Shown here piece after piece: positions 27,985-36,434 of a stretch of 64,000 nucleotides of DNA. Both the position numbers and the translations under genes were made by a program. Below the pieces are notes generated by a model. The model had not been told where the DNA came from. It worked only from the letters and a program-made list of their open reading frames with translations, and made no database searches. The DNA lies in contig JAOUBJ010000017.1 of NCBI GenBank assembly GCA_029860345.1, positions 67,501 through 131,500 on the forward strand. The letters are read 5' to 3'. The stretch is from Candidatus Zixiibacteriota bacterium. GTDB taxonomy: Bacteria > Zixibacteria > MSB-5A5 > GN15 > FEB-12. Position 1 is the first letter of the stretch. Every line of letters starts with the position of its first letter.

Positions 27985-29078
27985 TGACCTTCCATTTCAG
28001 GAACCGAGACCGCCGGCGTCACGGTTGCGATCATATCCCAGTCGGTAGCGGTGCCCTTTTTCAAGGCACGCGCTGCATGTCGGCCCATTATAGCCTTGAG
28101 ATGCTTGGGCGCCAATCCGTGGGCGGGACGCACGATGCGCACATTTTGTTCGGTAAACGGTTCTCCCTCTTCGATATCTTCAGCCACATAGATGGATCGA
28201 CGGAATTTGAGGCTCTTGGTCTCGTCGACGCTTGAGGGCCCATAGTTGACAGTTCCCATGGCTTGCCAGGCGCGCTCGGATTCATCAACAAGTGCTCTGA
28301 GTTCGCTCGGCTCAATGGAGAATGCAGAATCGACACCGCCGTCGGCTCGGGCCAGGGTAAAGTGCTTCTCGACAACCGTTGCCCCCAGGGCGACAGAAGC
28401 AATCGCCGCACCCGTACCCAGCGTGTGATCCGATAGTCCCACCATGACGTTGAACAAATCTCGCAAGTGCGGAATTGTTCGGAGATGTGTGTTCTCAGGC
28501 GTGGCTGGATAGGTACTCGTACACTTGAGCAGAATCAGGTCCGCGCATCCACCAGAGCGAAGTACGCCAACGGCTTCATCCAACTCCGATACAGTCGCCA
28601 TGCCGGTCGACATGATGACCGGTTTACCGGTGGCCGCCACCGTTTCCAAAAGTGGCAGGTCGGTCACCTCGAACGATGCGATTTTGTAACACGGTACGTC
28701 AAGTTGCTCAAGAAACTCGACCGCCGCGGCATCGAACGGCGTGCTGAAACCGACCATACCATGTTGTTTGCAGCGATCGAAAATCGCCTGATGCCACTCC
28801 CACGGCGTGTAGGCTTGTTGATAGAGCTTATGAAGATTGCTTCCGTTCCACAGGCTGTTGGGATCGTCTATGCGAAAGTCCGAGCTATCTACATCGAGCG
28901 TCATGGTATCCGCAGTGTAAGTCTGGATTTTCAAACCATGAGCGCCTGATGCCGCAGCCGCATCGACAATGGCCAGGGCTCGATCAAGTGACTGATTGTG
29001 ATTACCGGACATTTCAGCGATTATAAACGGACGCTGATCTGCGCCGATTCGATATGGCCCAAACGTTATCTCTTTCAT
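27981..29078 (-). CDS. pseI: Pseudaminic acid synthase (NeuB family)
   Basis: A 365-residue NeuB-family enzyme that condenses phosphoenolpyruvate with 6-deoxy-AltdiNAc to make pseudaminic acid. Visible motifs are FIIAEMSGNHNQS, HGLKIQTYTADTMTL, GFSTPFDAAAVEFLE, YKIASFEV, STGMA, LKCTSTYPA, GLSDHTLG and VVEKHFTLAR. The C-terminal SAF (antifreeze-like) domain starts about residue 295 with RRSIYVAEDIEEGE. The NHNQS motif and the other pse genes favour Pse over sialic or legionaminic acid. Confidence 0.92.
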   Translation of the reverse strand: MKEITFGPYRIGADQRPFIIAEMSGNHNQSLDRALAIVDAAAASGAHGLKIQTYTADTMTLDVDSSDFRIDDPNSLWNGSNLHKLYQQAYTPWEWHQAIFDRCKQHGMVGFSTPFDAAAVEFLEQLDVPCYKIASFEVTDLPLLETVAATGKPVIMSTGMATVSELDEAVGVLRSGGCADLILLKCTSTYPATPENTHLRTIPHLRDLFNVMVGLSDHTLGTGAAIASVALGATVVEKHFTLARADGGVDSAFSIEPSELRALVDESERAWQAMGTVNYGPSSVDETKSLKFRRSIYVAEDIEEGEPFTEQNVRIVRPAHGLAPKHLKAIMGRHAARALKKGTATDWDMIATVTPAVSVPEMEGQ

Positions 29079-29090
29079 AGCAAACCTACC

Positions 29091-29786
29091 TTACCCGACT
29101 ATTCTGCGGCCCAGTATGAACGCTTCGGCAGCCTCGACGCCAATACCGGCACCGCGCCAGTGAGCCAGATGAGCCACCGCCTTAATCGAACGGGCATGTG
29201 GCCACGGCCGCATCTCCGACTGATAAGCTTCCAGCGCTTGTTTCTTGAGCCCGAGCGTCTCAGAGATGTCCAGGTACCAGTTCGGATGGAAGGGCGGCGC
29301 CGAGCCCGCTGTCTGCCACTCGGTACTTGAGGCTACTTCAAAAAACAACAGTGTGTCTACCTGGTGATTCCCCGGCATCGGCCGACAGGCGGTGACGACA
29401 GCTTCATGGATGCAACGGTGGTCGATGTTTACGTCACCGCTGTGATGCGTGTACAGAATGTTTGGACGGAATCGGTCTACCAGGTTTTCCACTTGTTTGA
29501 CAATATCCAACCTTGGAACACTGTCCATCCGGTTGTCCGGAAAATCGTACAGCTCAACATCAGTGACACCCAGGATTTTATTTGCCTGTCGAGCTGCTTT
29601 ACCAAGCTCAGATATCTCTTCCCGCCGCCGTTCGCGGTCGCGTTGTGAATCGCGACTGGTCAAGCCTTCGGCAAGGATGGCCAGACTTACATGGTCGCCC
29701 GCTTTCACGTGCCTGGCCATGGCTCCTCCGCAGCCGAGGATTTCGTCATCAGGATGAGCTGCTACCACCAATACTCTGTTACTCAT
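29091..29786 (-). CDS. PIG-L/LmbE-family N-deacetylase
   Basis: A 231-residue zinc-dependent deacetylase. The metal and catalytic motif AAHPDDEILGCGG (residues 9-21) and the later THHSGDVNIDHR match the LmbE/PIG-L family, which removes acetyl groups from amino sugars. It overlaps the upstream formyltransferase gene by 8 bases, so the two are likely co-translated. This pairing suggests an acetyl group is removed and a formyl group added on the nonulosonic acid or a precursor. That sequence of steps is an inference. Confidence 0.88.
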   Translation of the reverse strand: MSNRVLVVAAHPDDEILGCGGAMARHVKAGDHVSLAILAEGLTSRDSQRDRERRREEISELGKAARQANKILGVTDVELYDFPDNRMDSVPRLDIVKQVENLVDRFRPNILYTHHSGDVNIDHRCIHEAVVTACRPMPGNHQVDTLLFFEVASSTEWQTAGSAPPFHPNWYLDISETLGLKKQALEAYQSEMRPWPHARSIKAVAHLAHWRGAGIGVEAAEAFILGRRIVG

Positions 29787-30459
29787 CGCTCACCTCAGTG
29801 ATAGCGACGTCGGCCACAAGTCGTCCGTCTTTGGGTACGGCACGGCTGAACTCGAGGCGAAAGCGTCCGCTCCGAAGGAAGGCCCTGGGATACCCATCGG
29901 CATCAAGCATGCGAATGTGGTCATACAGTTTGGAAATATCCGAGATGTCACACATGTCGCTTTCCTCGGGGCGACGGCGTCTGAAAGTCACTGCCTTTCC
30001 CACTTGTGGGTGTGGAGAAGGTTCGGTGTGGACGATCTCTTCGATCATCTCCTCAACCACCCTGCCCGCTCTCAAGTATATTTCTTCAGCGGTGCCGTGC
30101 AGAGGCAAGGGGCGTTTCATGTAGACGGGACCGGCGTCGACTTGCTCTGCGCAACGAAGGGCTGTGACCTTTGTGTCGGTAATGCCCCGCACGATAAGGT
30201 TCTGCAAGGGACTGCCGCCGCGGCCGAAGGGTACGTCGGTCATGTGGAAGATGACACACTCAAATCTGTTATGGATATCCGCCGGAATTATGTGCGACCA
30301 GTGTGGGAAAAAGACGTAGCGTGGCGCCAGTTCCATCAATCGTTCAGGGGTAAGGTCTTTCTTGCGCGTGATGAGATGAAACGGCATACCGCACTTTTCC
30401 TTCAGGCGTTCGGCCATCGGTTCATGCCAGGTGCGACTGGTAGCAATCACGTAGTTCAT
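29779..30459 (-). CDS. Formyltransferase-like protein of the pse cluster
   Basis: A 226-residue protein related to methionyl-tRNA/sugar formyltransferases. FFPHWSHIIP, the FHMTDVPFGRGGSPLQNLI segment (with the family's HxxxPxGRGGxP-like acceptor loop) and a VDAGPVYMKRPLPL strand are visible. The usual catalytic Asn-His-Asp triad is only partly matched (His, later Asp). Proteins of this size occur in other nonulosonic-acid clusters. N-10-formyl-THF would be the donor. It overlaps pseH by 4 bases and the deacetylase by 8. Confidence 0.75.
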   Translation of the reverse strand: MNYVIATSRTWHEPMAERLKEKCGMPFHLITRKKDLTPERLMELAPRYVFFPHWSHIIPADIHNRFECVIFHMTDVPFGRGGSPLQNLIVRGITDTKVTALRCAEQVDAGPVYMKRPLPLHGTAEEIYLRAGRVVEEMIEEIVHTEPSPHPQVGKAVTFRRRRPEESDMCDISDISKLYDHIRMLDADGYPRAFLRSGRFRLEFSRAVPKDGRLVADVAITEVSDE

Positions 30460-31022
30460 ACCTTGACTTTCCGGTTCGCAATCAGGTCGCGCACTCTTGA
30501 CGCATCTGCGTTAAGCCATTGGTTTCTCTGCAGCGAAAACATAATCACCTCGGTGTCTGAACCGTTCTTCACAACAGGCTTGGATCGACAGCCATTGTTG
30601 CTGAAGCCCAGACGATTAAACAGCTTTTGACTGGGCACATTGAAGGCCAGGGCTTCGCCACCCACTTCGCGCAACTGCTCCCGGACAAAGATGAAATTCA
30701 TACTGAGAAAACCCAACACCGTCCCGGTGCCACGAGGCGCCTCCTCGTCACCCACGTAGAACCCCCACATGCAGGTGCCGTTCACGCGGTCTATGTTCGT
30801 GAAGTATGAAAGCCCCATCGGTTGGCCTTTGTATTCGATGATCGGATACCGCGAATGGTCATCGTTCGCCGTCTGTCTATACCAATCCCGATGTTCATGG
30901 TTGGTTATGATATGATCGGTGTACATGTTTGCCCGGATGCGCTGTGAGTTACGCCAAGTCAGCACCGTAGGAAGATCGTCCTCGCGCAGCCGACGTAATT
31001 TGTAGTCTTCAAGCTGTGGCAT
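30456..31022 (-). CDS. pseH: UDP-4-amino-sugar N-acetyltransferase (PseH)
   Basis: A 188-residue GNAT acetyltransferase. The YKLRRLREDDLPTVLTWRN start, the YPIIEYKGQPMGLSYF strand, the acetyl-CoA loop EAPRGTGTVLGFL and the closing FNVPSQKLFNRLGF are the pattern of PseH, which acetylates the C4 amine of UDP-4-amino-4,6-dideoxy-AltNAc. It overlaps pseG by 14 bases. In this pathway it acts after PseC and before PseG. Confidence 0.88.
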   Translation of the reverse strand: MPQLEDYKLRRLREDDLPTVLTWRNSQRIRANMYTDHIITNHEHRDWYRQTANDDHSRYPIIEYKGQPMGLSYFTNIDRVNGTCMWGFYVGDEEAPRGTGTVLGFLSMNFIFVREQLREVGGEALAFNVPSQKLFNRLGFSNNGCRSKPVVKNGSDTEVIMFSLQRNQWLNADASRVRDLIANRKVKV

Positions 31023-32142
31023 GTACTATCTCCGTCATGGCATTTACCAGCGGGTGACAAACACCGGTGTCACGCTCACCCATAATCTCCAGTGAGGCCG
31101 TTTGCATTTTGGTCAGGCTCCCCTGATCACGCAACAGTTCAACCAATTGCGCATTCAAGGCGGCCACCGACAGGTCGCTGTACCACCCGGCATTGATGGT
31201 AGCACCGCGCTCAGCCAACGCTTCGATCATGTCACGCTGATTGTCGGCGATCAATATGGTGATTGTCGGCAGCCCGAGGAAGCACCGCTCCCAAGTGGTA
31301 GTGCCGCCCGCTCCGACAGCGAGGTCGGCTTGCGACATTAGTTCGGCCATCTGCACGGCGTTTTCGTGAACAACAAACTGAGAGTGGCGGGAACAGACTT
31401 TTCGGATTTCGTCCTTGTGAGGATTACGACTTCCAATGACCACATCTAATTGAATGTCGTCGCGTTCCAAAGCAATAATCGCATCAATCGCTTTGCGGGT
31501 CTGGTTGGAGGGATCTACACCACCCAGGAATACTAGTATACGCTCGACATGACCGCCGCGCCTGCGGAGCTTGTGGCGAGCCTGGAGAAACTCCGGTCGA
31601 AGCAGCGCATACTGTGGTCCCAGGTAGACTCGGCAGGAATCGGGAACCAGCGAACGGTAGCGATGTTCGTAGTCCTCGACATAGCTCTGATCCAGAAGCA
31701 GGTCGCAGTTGTGGCATCTGTTGGCCAGGTCATCGATCACCATAACGGCCTTGACGGTCGCCCGCATCTCTTGCTCCCACCTGGCGTCCAGGCCATAATG
31801 ATCGACTATCAGCCAGTCGATGCCGCCAGGCAGGCTTCTCAGAGCATCGAGGCTCTCAGATGCGTCAATCATGTCCGGCACAGCCAGCCAACGTGCGTAT
31901 TCTGTTCCACCAAAGTTAGCGGCGTCGCTATCCGGGGACGGCAGTTCGCAAATCGCATATCCGAGTTCTTTGATGTAATCGTTAAGATGTCCCGGATGAT
32001 TCCGGCAGATGAATGTGACCTCGGCGCTATGCGTCGTCAGTTGATCGGCCAGCGTGGCGCAGCGCATTACATGGCCGGTGCCTATGGCGTTGGAAGCATC
32101 ACAGCGTATTGCAACTTTCATTGCCGAATCCATCCACCTCAT
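31009..32142 (-). CDS. pseG: UDP-6-deoxy-AltdiNAc hydrolase (PseG)
   Basis: A GT-B-fold hydrolase of 370-377 residues that removes UDP before PseI acts. The start MKVAIRCDASNAIGTGHVMR carries the PseG signature (DAS..IGTGHxxR), and later AVGAGGTTTWERCFLGLP binds the nucleotide. Two starts are plausible: ATG at 32142, which overlaps the previous stop as ATGA, or ATG at 32121, which gives the usual family N-terminus. The longer form is recorded. Confidence 0.9.
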   Translation of the reverse strand: MRWMDSAMKVAIRCDASNAIGTGHVMRCATLADQLTTHSAEVTFICRNHPGHLNDYIKELGYAICELPSPDSDAANFGGTEYARWLAVPDMIDASESLDALRSLPGGIDWLIVDHYGLDARWEQEMRATVKAVMVIDDLANRCHNCDLLLDQSYVEDYEHRYRSLVPDSCRVYLGPQYALLRPEFLQARHKLRRRGGHVERILVFLGGVDPSNQTRKAIDAIIALERDDIQLDVVIGSRNPHKDEIRKVCSRHSQFVVHENAVQMAELMSQADLAVGAGGTTTWERCFLGLPTITILIADNQRDMIEALAERGATINAGWYSDLSVAALNAQLVELLRDQGSLTKMQTASLEIMGERDTGVCHPLVNAMTEIVHATA

Positions 32143-33479
32143 GTCAGCCGCGTGAATCCCGCCACGGCCGGCGGTCCCACAAGGCTGTGCATCAATTCAC
32201 CGTTGTTCAACAATTCGGACATCCTGCCGAAGCTTCGATCCACAGCTTCGAGATACCTGCTTACATGCTCATCGGTATGCGCCGCCATGGCATAGAACGA
32301 CGTCGAGGCGAGGTATCCTTCATCAAGCATAAGTTGAACAAACTTCGCTTTGAGGGCATTTGCATTTTCGTTTTCGAAACTGTAATGACTGAGCGGCGGC
32401 AAACCTCCCACCTTAATGGACAGTTGGTGCCGGGTGGCGGTTTGCTTCCAGCCTTCCTGAACCGCTTGGCCGATCCGCATCAGATGCTCGCCGACGTTCA
32501 ATCTGAGATGTTTTTCTATCGTGGCGATGGCGGCTGTCGGTCCAATTCTTTCAGTCCAGCAAGTGCTGCTTATGAACGTCCGTTGGGCGGCCTGCATGAC
32601 ATCCTCACGACCGATTACGGCAGCGATAGGATAGCCGTTGCCGATGGCTTTTGAGAAGACAGCGATATCCGGGTTGAAGCCCAACTTGAGATGCGCTCCT
32701 CCCGAATTCATGCGAAAGCCGGCCGAGATTTCGTCGATGACCAGCAGCGCACCCGATTGTGTGGCCAGTTTCATCACTCCATCAAAGAAGCCATCATCCG
32801 GCCACTCCGAACGAATAGGTTCCATCACGATTGCGGCCAGATCGGCGCCGTGCTCGGAGACAATAGCTTCGAGTTCGCTCAATCGGTTATACCTGAACGG
32901 CAGGCTGGTTCCTTTGAGTCCTTGCGGCACACCGTTGGGGCTCAATCCGCGAAGCAGATGCTCACCGAGGGCGTCCTCGGTACCGAGGTTGGCCGCCAGG
33001 TACCAGTCATGCCAGCCGTGGTATCCACAGAAAGCAATTTTGTCACGTCCGGTGCAGGCACGAGCCAGGCGAACCGCCACGGCCATAGCTTCACCGCCGG
33101 TGCGGGCAAAGCGAACCATCTGCGCCCACGGATGCAGGCTGCAAAGTAGCTCGGCCAGTTGGACGTCCTCCGGACAGTTCAACGAGCTACTACTGCCACT
33201 GTCGACAGCTTTGTGCACGGCTGCATCCACATCGGGATCGGCGTAGCCGAGAACATTGGCGCCAATGCCACCGATACTCATGTCGACATAGCAATTACCA
33301 TCCAGGTCCCACACTTCTACACCGGCCGCCTTACTGAAATATCCGGGCCAGACATCCGGCGCGAATTGATCGGGACGTTTCGACAATAGTTGGCTAAGGC
33401 CCGGTATGAGTTTCCCGGCCTTTTTCTGGAGGTCCAGACTCTTGCTTCGATCAGCAGTTCTTTTACAGGCCGTGTTCAT
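32139..33479 (-). CDS. Class III (glutamate-1-semialdehyde aminomutase-like) aminotransferase
   Basis: A 446-residue PLP enzyme. ARTGGEAMAVAVRLARA, GYHGWHDWY, LVIDEISAGFR and the PLP lysine in FSKAIGNGYPIAAV match HemL-type class III aminotransferases. Haem synthesis is an unlikely role in this setting: the gene overlaps spsF-like and pseG genes by 4 bases each. It is not PseC, which is a DegT-type enzyme encoded separately at 35165-36412. It may add a further amine to the sugar, perhaps with the nearby aldo/keto reductase. Confidence 0.85.
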   Translation of the reverse strand: MNTACKRTADRSKSLDLQKKAGKLIPGLSQLLSKRPDQFAPDVWPGYFSKAAGVEVWDLDGNCYVDMSIGGIGANVLGYADPDVDAAVHKAVDSGSSSSLNCPEDVQLAELLCSLHPWAQMVRFARTGGEAMAVAVRLARACTGRDKIAFCGYHGWHDWYLAANLGTEDALGEHLLRGLSPNGVPQGLKGTSLPFRYNRLSELEAIVSEHGADLAAIVMEPIRSEWPDDGFFDGVMKLATQSGALLVIDEISAGFRMNSGGAHLKLGFNPDIAVFSKAIGNGYPIAAVIGREDVMQAAQRTFISSTCWTERIGPTAAIATIEKHLRLNVGEHLMRIGQAVQEGWKQTATRHQLSIKVGGLPPLSHYSFENENANALKAKFVQLMLDEGYLASTSFYAMAAHTDEHVSRYLEAVDRSFGRMSELLNNGELMHSLVGPPAVAGFTRLT

Positions 33480-34240
33480 AGGCAGCCTTTGGTTTTGTCA
33501 TGCGTGAGTGATTTGTTCAGTCCCTCGTTGCGTCGGAAACCGGAGTTCAGTTTTGATAATTGAGGATGGTCCTCCAGATACTCGACGACATCGGCCATCG
33601 AGAAGGTTGGTTTTTTCGGGTACAGCCCTTCGAAAATTCTTGTTATCAAATCAAAATCTTCAGGTTCATCCACCGTCCAGCGCAGGTGAGACAAGTCGGC
33701 CTCATTGGTGCAATTGGTTATTCCGAATCGTTCAGGTCGGTTGCGGATGAAGGGTGTGACATGCTCTCGTTCCGAGATCAGCTTTGCCTCGCGCCAGGCC
33801 GTCTCCAGACAATCGATACCCATTACTTCAACATCGAGTCCGTCCGGATAAGTGGGCGGATTGGTGTTGGTGGCATAGTCGCACGCACTCTTTTGGAACT
33901 GATCTATAACAATGTCAACAACCTCGGCGTCGATGATGGGACAGTCTCCGGTGAGACGTACAATCGTATCGGCGCCGACACTCTGCGCCGCCCGGTAGAT
34001 GCGATCCAGAACATCGTCCAGGCTACCGCAGAAACAGGGCACATCGAAGTCTGCACAGATAGCCAACAACTGCCGGTCATCAGGCTGGTCACTGGTAGCA
34101 ACCATCAGTCGATCGATTCGCGAGGCATGCTGAAGACGCTCCAACTGACGCCATAACATAGGGCGACCCAGGATCGGTTTGAGAACCTTTCCGGGCAATC
34201 GTGTCGACGACACGCGAGCTTGTACCACAGCCAACACCAT
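33476..34240 (-). CDS. SpsF-like cytidylyltransferase
   Basis: A 254-residue nucleotidyltransferase starting MVLAVVQARVSSTRLPGKVL, the SpsF form of the pyrophosphorylase loop. LTGDCPIID provides metal-binding Asp residues, and HVTPFIRNRPERF with LRWTVDEPEDF follow. No classic PseF (with the RGGSKRIPRKN loop) is seen in the window, so this is the best candidate for activating the nonulosonic acid to its CMP form. Start at 34240 because the reductase stop and this ATG share TGATG and AGGAG lies upstream. Confidence 0.85.
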   Translation of the reverse strand: MVLAVVQARVSSTRLPGKVLKPILGRPMLWRQLERLQHASRIDRLMVATSDQPDDRQLLAICADFDVPCFCGSLDDVLDRIYRAAQSVGADTIVRLTGDCPIIDAEVVDIVIDQFQKSACDYATNTNPPTYPDGLDVEVMGIDCLETAWREAKLISEREHVTPFIRNRPERFGITNCTNEADLSHLRWTVDEPEDFDLITRIFEGLYPKKPTFSMADVVEYLEDHPQLSKLNSGFRRNEGLNKSLTHDKTKGCL

Positions 34241-35175
34241 CAGGCTGTTCTCCTGTCCGCGGCACCGCCGTGTAAACGCCACTTGGACGGATCGATAAAG
34301 CGCGGATCATTGAAGGCCCAACGACTGAAGTCTATATCGGCAGAGGCCGGATGTATCTCTGCCGTGCGAATCTCTTCCAGTTCACTACGCGAACAAACTC
34401 CGACCAATACGGTATCCACTTCGACTCGACTTAGAGCAAATTGTAAGGCTCCCTGCAAGGGCGTGGTATCCATGGCCGTCATGTCGTTGTGAAAGCTCTC
34501 AAGTCGGATGCGCATCGGCTCAAAGTACGAATCCACCGCCTGCGGTTTCATCAGGAGCAGACCCTGCAGGAATACCGAACGAGCATGGATCTCTACCCCG
34601 CCGCGGCGCAATCGTTTTAGATGACCGCCGGAGATCAAACGCTGGTCGAGCACATTGAGCGGCAGTTGAATCAGATCAGGTGTGAAAAGCGCAAGTACGT
34701 TGTCGATTTGTTTGGGTGTATAAACCGAGACTCCGATTTTGGTCACCCGCCCGTCCCTCTTGAGTCCATGCAGAGCGTCAAGCAGTCGTGCCCCACCCGG
34801 TTTCAACAGATCGTTTGCGTCGTGAAGCAGAAGACCGTATATGGAAGCCTGATTCAAGCGAGTCAAGGATCGATCAAAGGTGCGCGCGAGTTCCGCCGCA
34901 TCACTATCGGACACGATGTCCGAAGCTACCTTGCTCGTCTTAGTAACAATTCGGAAAGGATGTTCCGGTCCCAGGATACTCCCCAATGTTTCCTCACTGA
35001 GCCCGTACAAAGCGGCCGTGTCCAGCACTTTGATGCCGAGCGTAGCTGCCCGCCCAAGAATCCGTTCCACCTCCTGGAACGAGACTTGCCCGGACGGATT
35101 GGTGATACCGTAGTCGCACCCGAACTGCACCGTGCCCAGACCGAGAGCGGTTAATGTTGACCCGTTACAACTCAT
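34240..35175 (-). CDS. Aldo/keto reductase of the pse cluster
   Basis: A 311-residue TIM-barrel NADPH-dependent reductase: LGLGTVQFGCDYG, the catalytic region LDTAALYGLSEETLG (Asp and Tyr), IYGLLLHDANDL with the family His, and IGVSVYTPKQI. It overlaps pseC by 11 bases and meets the SpsF-like gene at a shared TGATG. No reductase is needed in the standard Pse pathway, so it probably changes the sugar further. Confidence 0.88.
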   Translation of the reverse strand: MSCNGSTLTALGLGTVQFGCDYGITNPSGQVSFQEVERILGRAATLGIKVLDTAALYGLSEETLGSILGPEHPFRIVTKTSKVASDIVSDSDAAELARTFDRSLTRLNQASIYGLLLHDANDLLKPGGARLLDALHGLKRDGRVTKIGVSVYTPKQIDNVLALFTPDLIQLPLNVLDQRLISGGHLKRLRRGGVEIHARSVFLQGLLLMKPQAVDSYFEPMRIRLESFHNDMTAMDTTPLQGALQFALSRVEVDTVLVGVCSRSELEEIRTAEIHPASADIDFSRWAFNDPRFIDPSKWRLHGGAADRRTA

Positions 35176-36412
35176 GACCGTCTGTTTCCCTTTTTAGGAT
35201 TCGATCGAGTTGATCTACCACGCGTTCACAGTCGGATTCGTTTAGGTTGGGATACATCGGCAGACTCAGCGCCTGGGTGTAGTACCTGTCCGTTTGTGGC
35301 AGATCGCCGGGATGTCCGTCGTAAAGCCGCCTATAATACGGCTGCAGGTAAATCGGAATGTAGTGCACCTGGGTACCGATACCATGGCGGCGAAGTTGCA
35401 TCATTACCGAAGCTCGCTCTATCTGATACCGTTCAAAGTCTATCCGCACAACGAACAGATGATATGCATTGGTTACATGCGGCCGTTGTTCCAGCGGGCA
35501 GACCAATGTTCGGTCGAAGCGCTCCGCAATGAGACGGTGGTAGACATGGGCCAGTTCATTGCGACGTTTGACCGACCTGTCAAGCCGTCCCAATTGAGAG
35601 ACACCGAGCGTTGCCTGCAAGTCCGTCAAACGGTAGTTGTACCCCATTTCCTGCATCTCGTAATACCATGGGTTAAGCTCACCCGTGGCCGATGTTGCCA
35701 TCTGGTCGTTGGTGAAATCTTCTTTTTGCATGCCGTGATTTCGGAAGCTTCGCAATCGCTCGGCCAACTCGTGGTTGTCGGTGGTGATGGCGCCCCCTTC
35801 ACCGGTAGCAACATGCTTGACCGGGTGAAACGAGAAGACTGAGGCATCGTTGTGGGCACCGGACCCTAGAGAATATGTACTCCCATTCACTTTGTAGGTT
35901 GCCCCCAGAGCATGGCAGCTGTCACTCACGACAAATGCGCCATGTGCGTGAACGATCCGATACAACCGTGGAATATCCAGAGGTTGTCCGGCAAAGTGTA
36001 CCGGTACCACAGCCTTGATTCTGTGATCAGCGTCCGCCGCGAGGACCGATTCAAGCTGATCCACATCCATCAGACCGGTTGATGCATTGATGTCCACAAA
36101 GCGTACATCGGCGCCGACATAGCGCGCGCAATTGGCCGAGGCAAGGAAACTGTTGGCCGAAGTAACCACAATGTCACCGGGACCGACGCCCAGGGACAAC
36201 ATGGTCAGGTGCAGAGCAGCGGTGCCGTTGGCACAAGCGACCGCCTCGACAGTACCCACCCGAACAGCCAGTTTCTGCTCAAATTCGTTCACGGCCGGGC
36301 CCTGGGTCCACCATTCGGAGCGCAAGACCTTCACCACGGCCTGAATGTCTTCTTCTGCCAGGTGCTGGCGTCCGTAAGGCAGGAATTGTACTGAACCGGT
36401 TGCCGTGGTCAC
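35165..36412 (-). CDS. pseC: UDP-4-keto-sugar aminotransferase (PseC)
   Basis: A 415-residue DegT/DnrJ/EryC1-type PLP enzyme. VACANGTAALHLTML, TSANSFLASANCARYVGA, DSCHALGATYK and the PLP lysine in FSFHPVKHVATGEGG (followed by FRNHGM) match PseC closely. It makes UDP-4-amino-4,6-dideoxy-AltNAc from the PseB product. The GTG start at 36412 has GGGAG upstream. It lies 22 bases after pseB. Confidence 0.93.
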   Translation of the reverse strand: MTTATGSVQFLPYGRQHLAEEDIQAVVKVLRSEWWTQGPAVNEFEQKLAVRVGTVEAVACANGTAALHLTMLSLGVGPGDIVVTSANSFLASANCARYVGADVRFVDINASTGLMDVDQLESVLAADADHRIKAVVPVHFAGQPLDIPRLYRIVHAHGAFVVSDSCHALGATYKVNGSTYSLGSGAHNDASVFSFHPVKHVATGEGGAITTDNHELAERLRSFRNHGMQKEDFTNDQMATSATGELNPWYYEMQEMGYNYRLTDLQATLGVSQLGRLDRSVKRRNELAHVYHRLIAERFDRTLVCPLEQRPHVTNAYHLFVVRIDFERYQIERASVMMQLRRHGIGTQVHYIPIYLQPYYRRLYDGHPGDLPQTDRYYTQALSLPMYPNLNESDCERVVDQLDRILKRETDGHEL

Positions 36413-36434
36413 GGGTTGTTGCTCCCTTGAGGGA

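Noticed and set aside
32139-33479. True hemL (haem pathway)
   Set aside because: Sequence family fits, but gene overlaps on both sides with glycan genes make a haem role unlikely.
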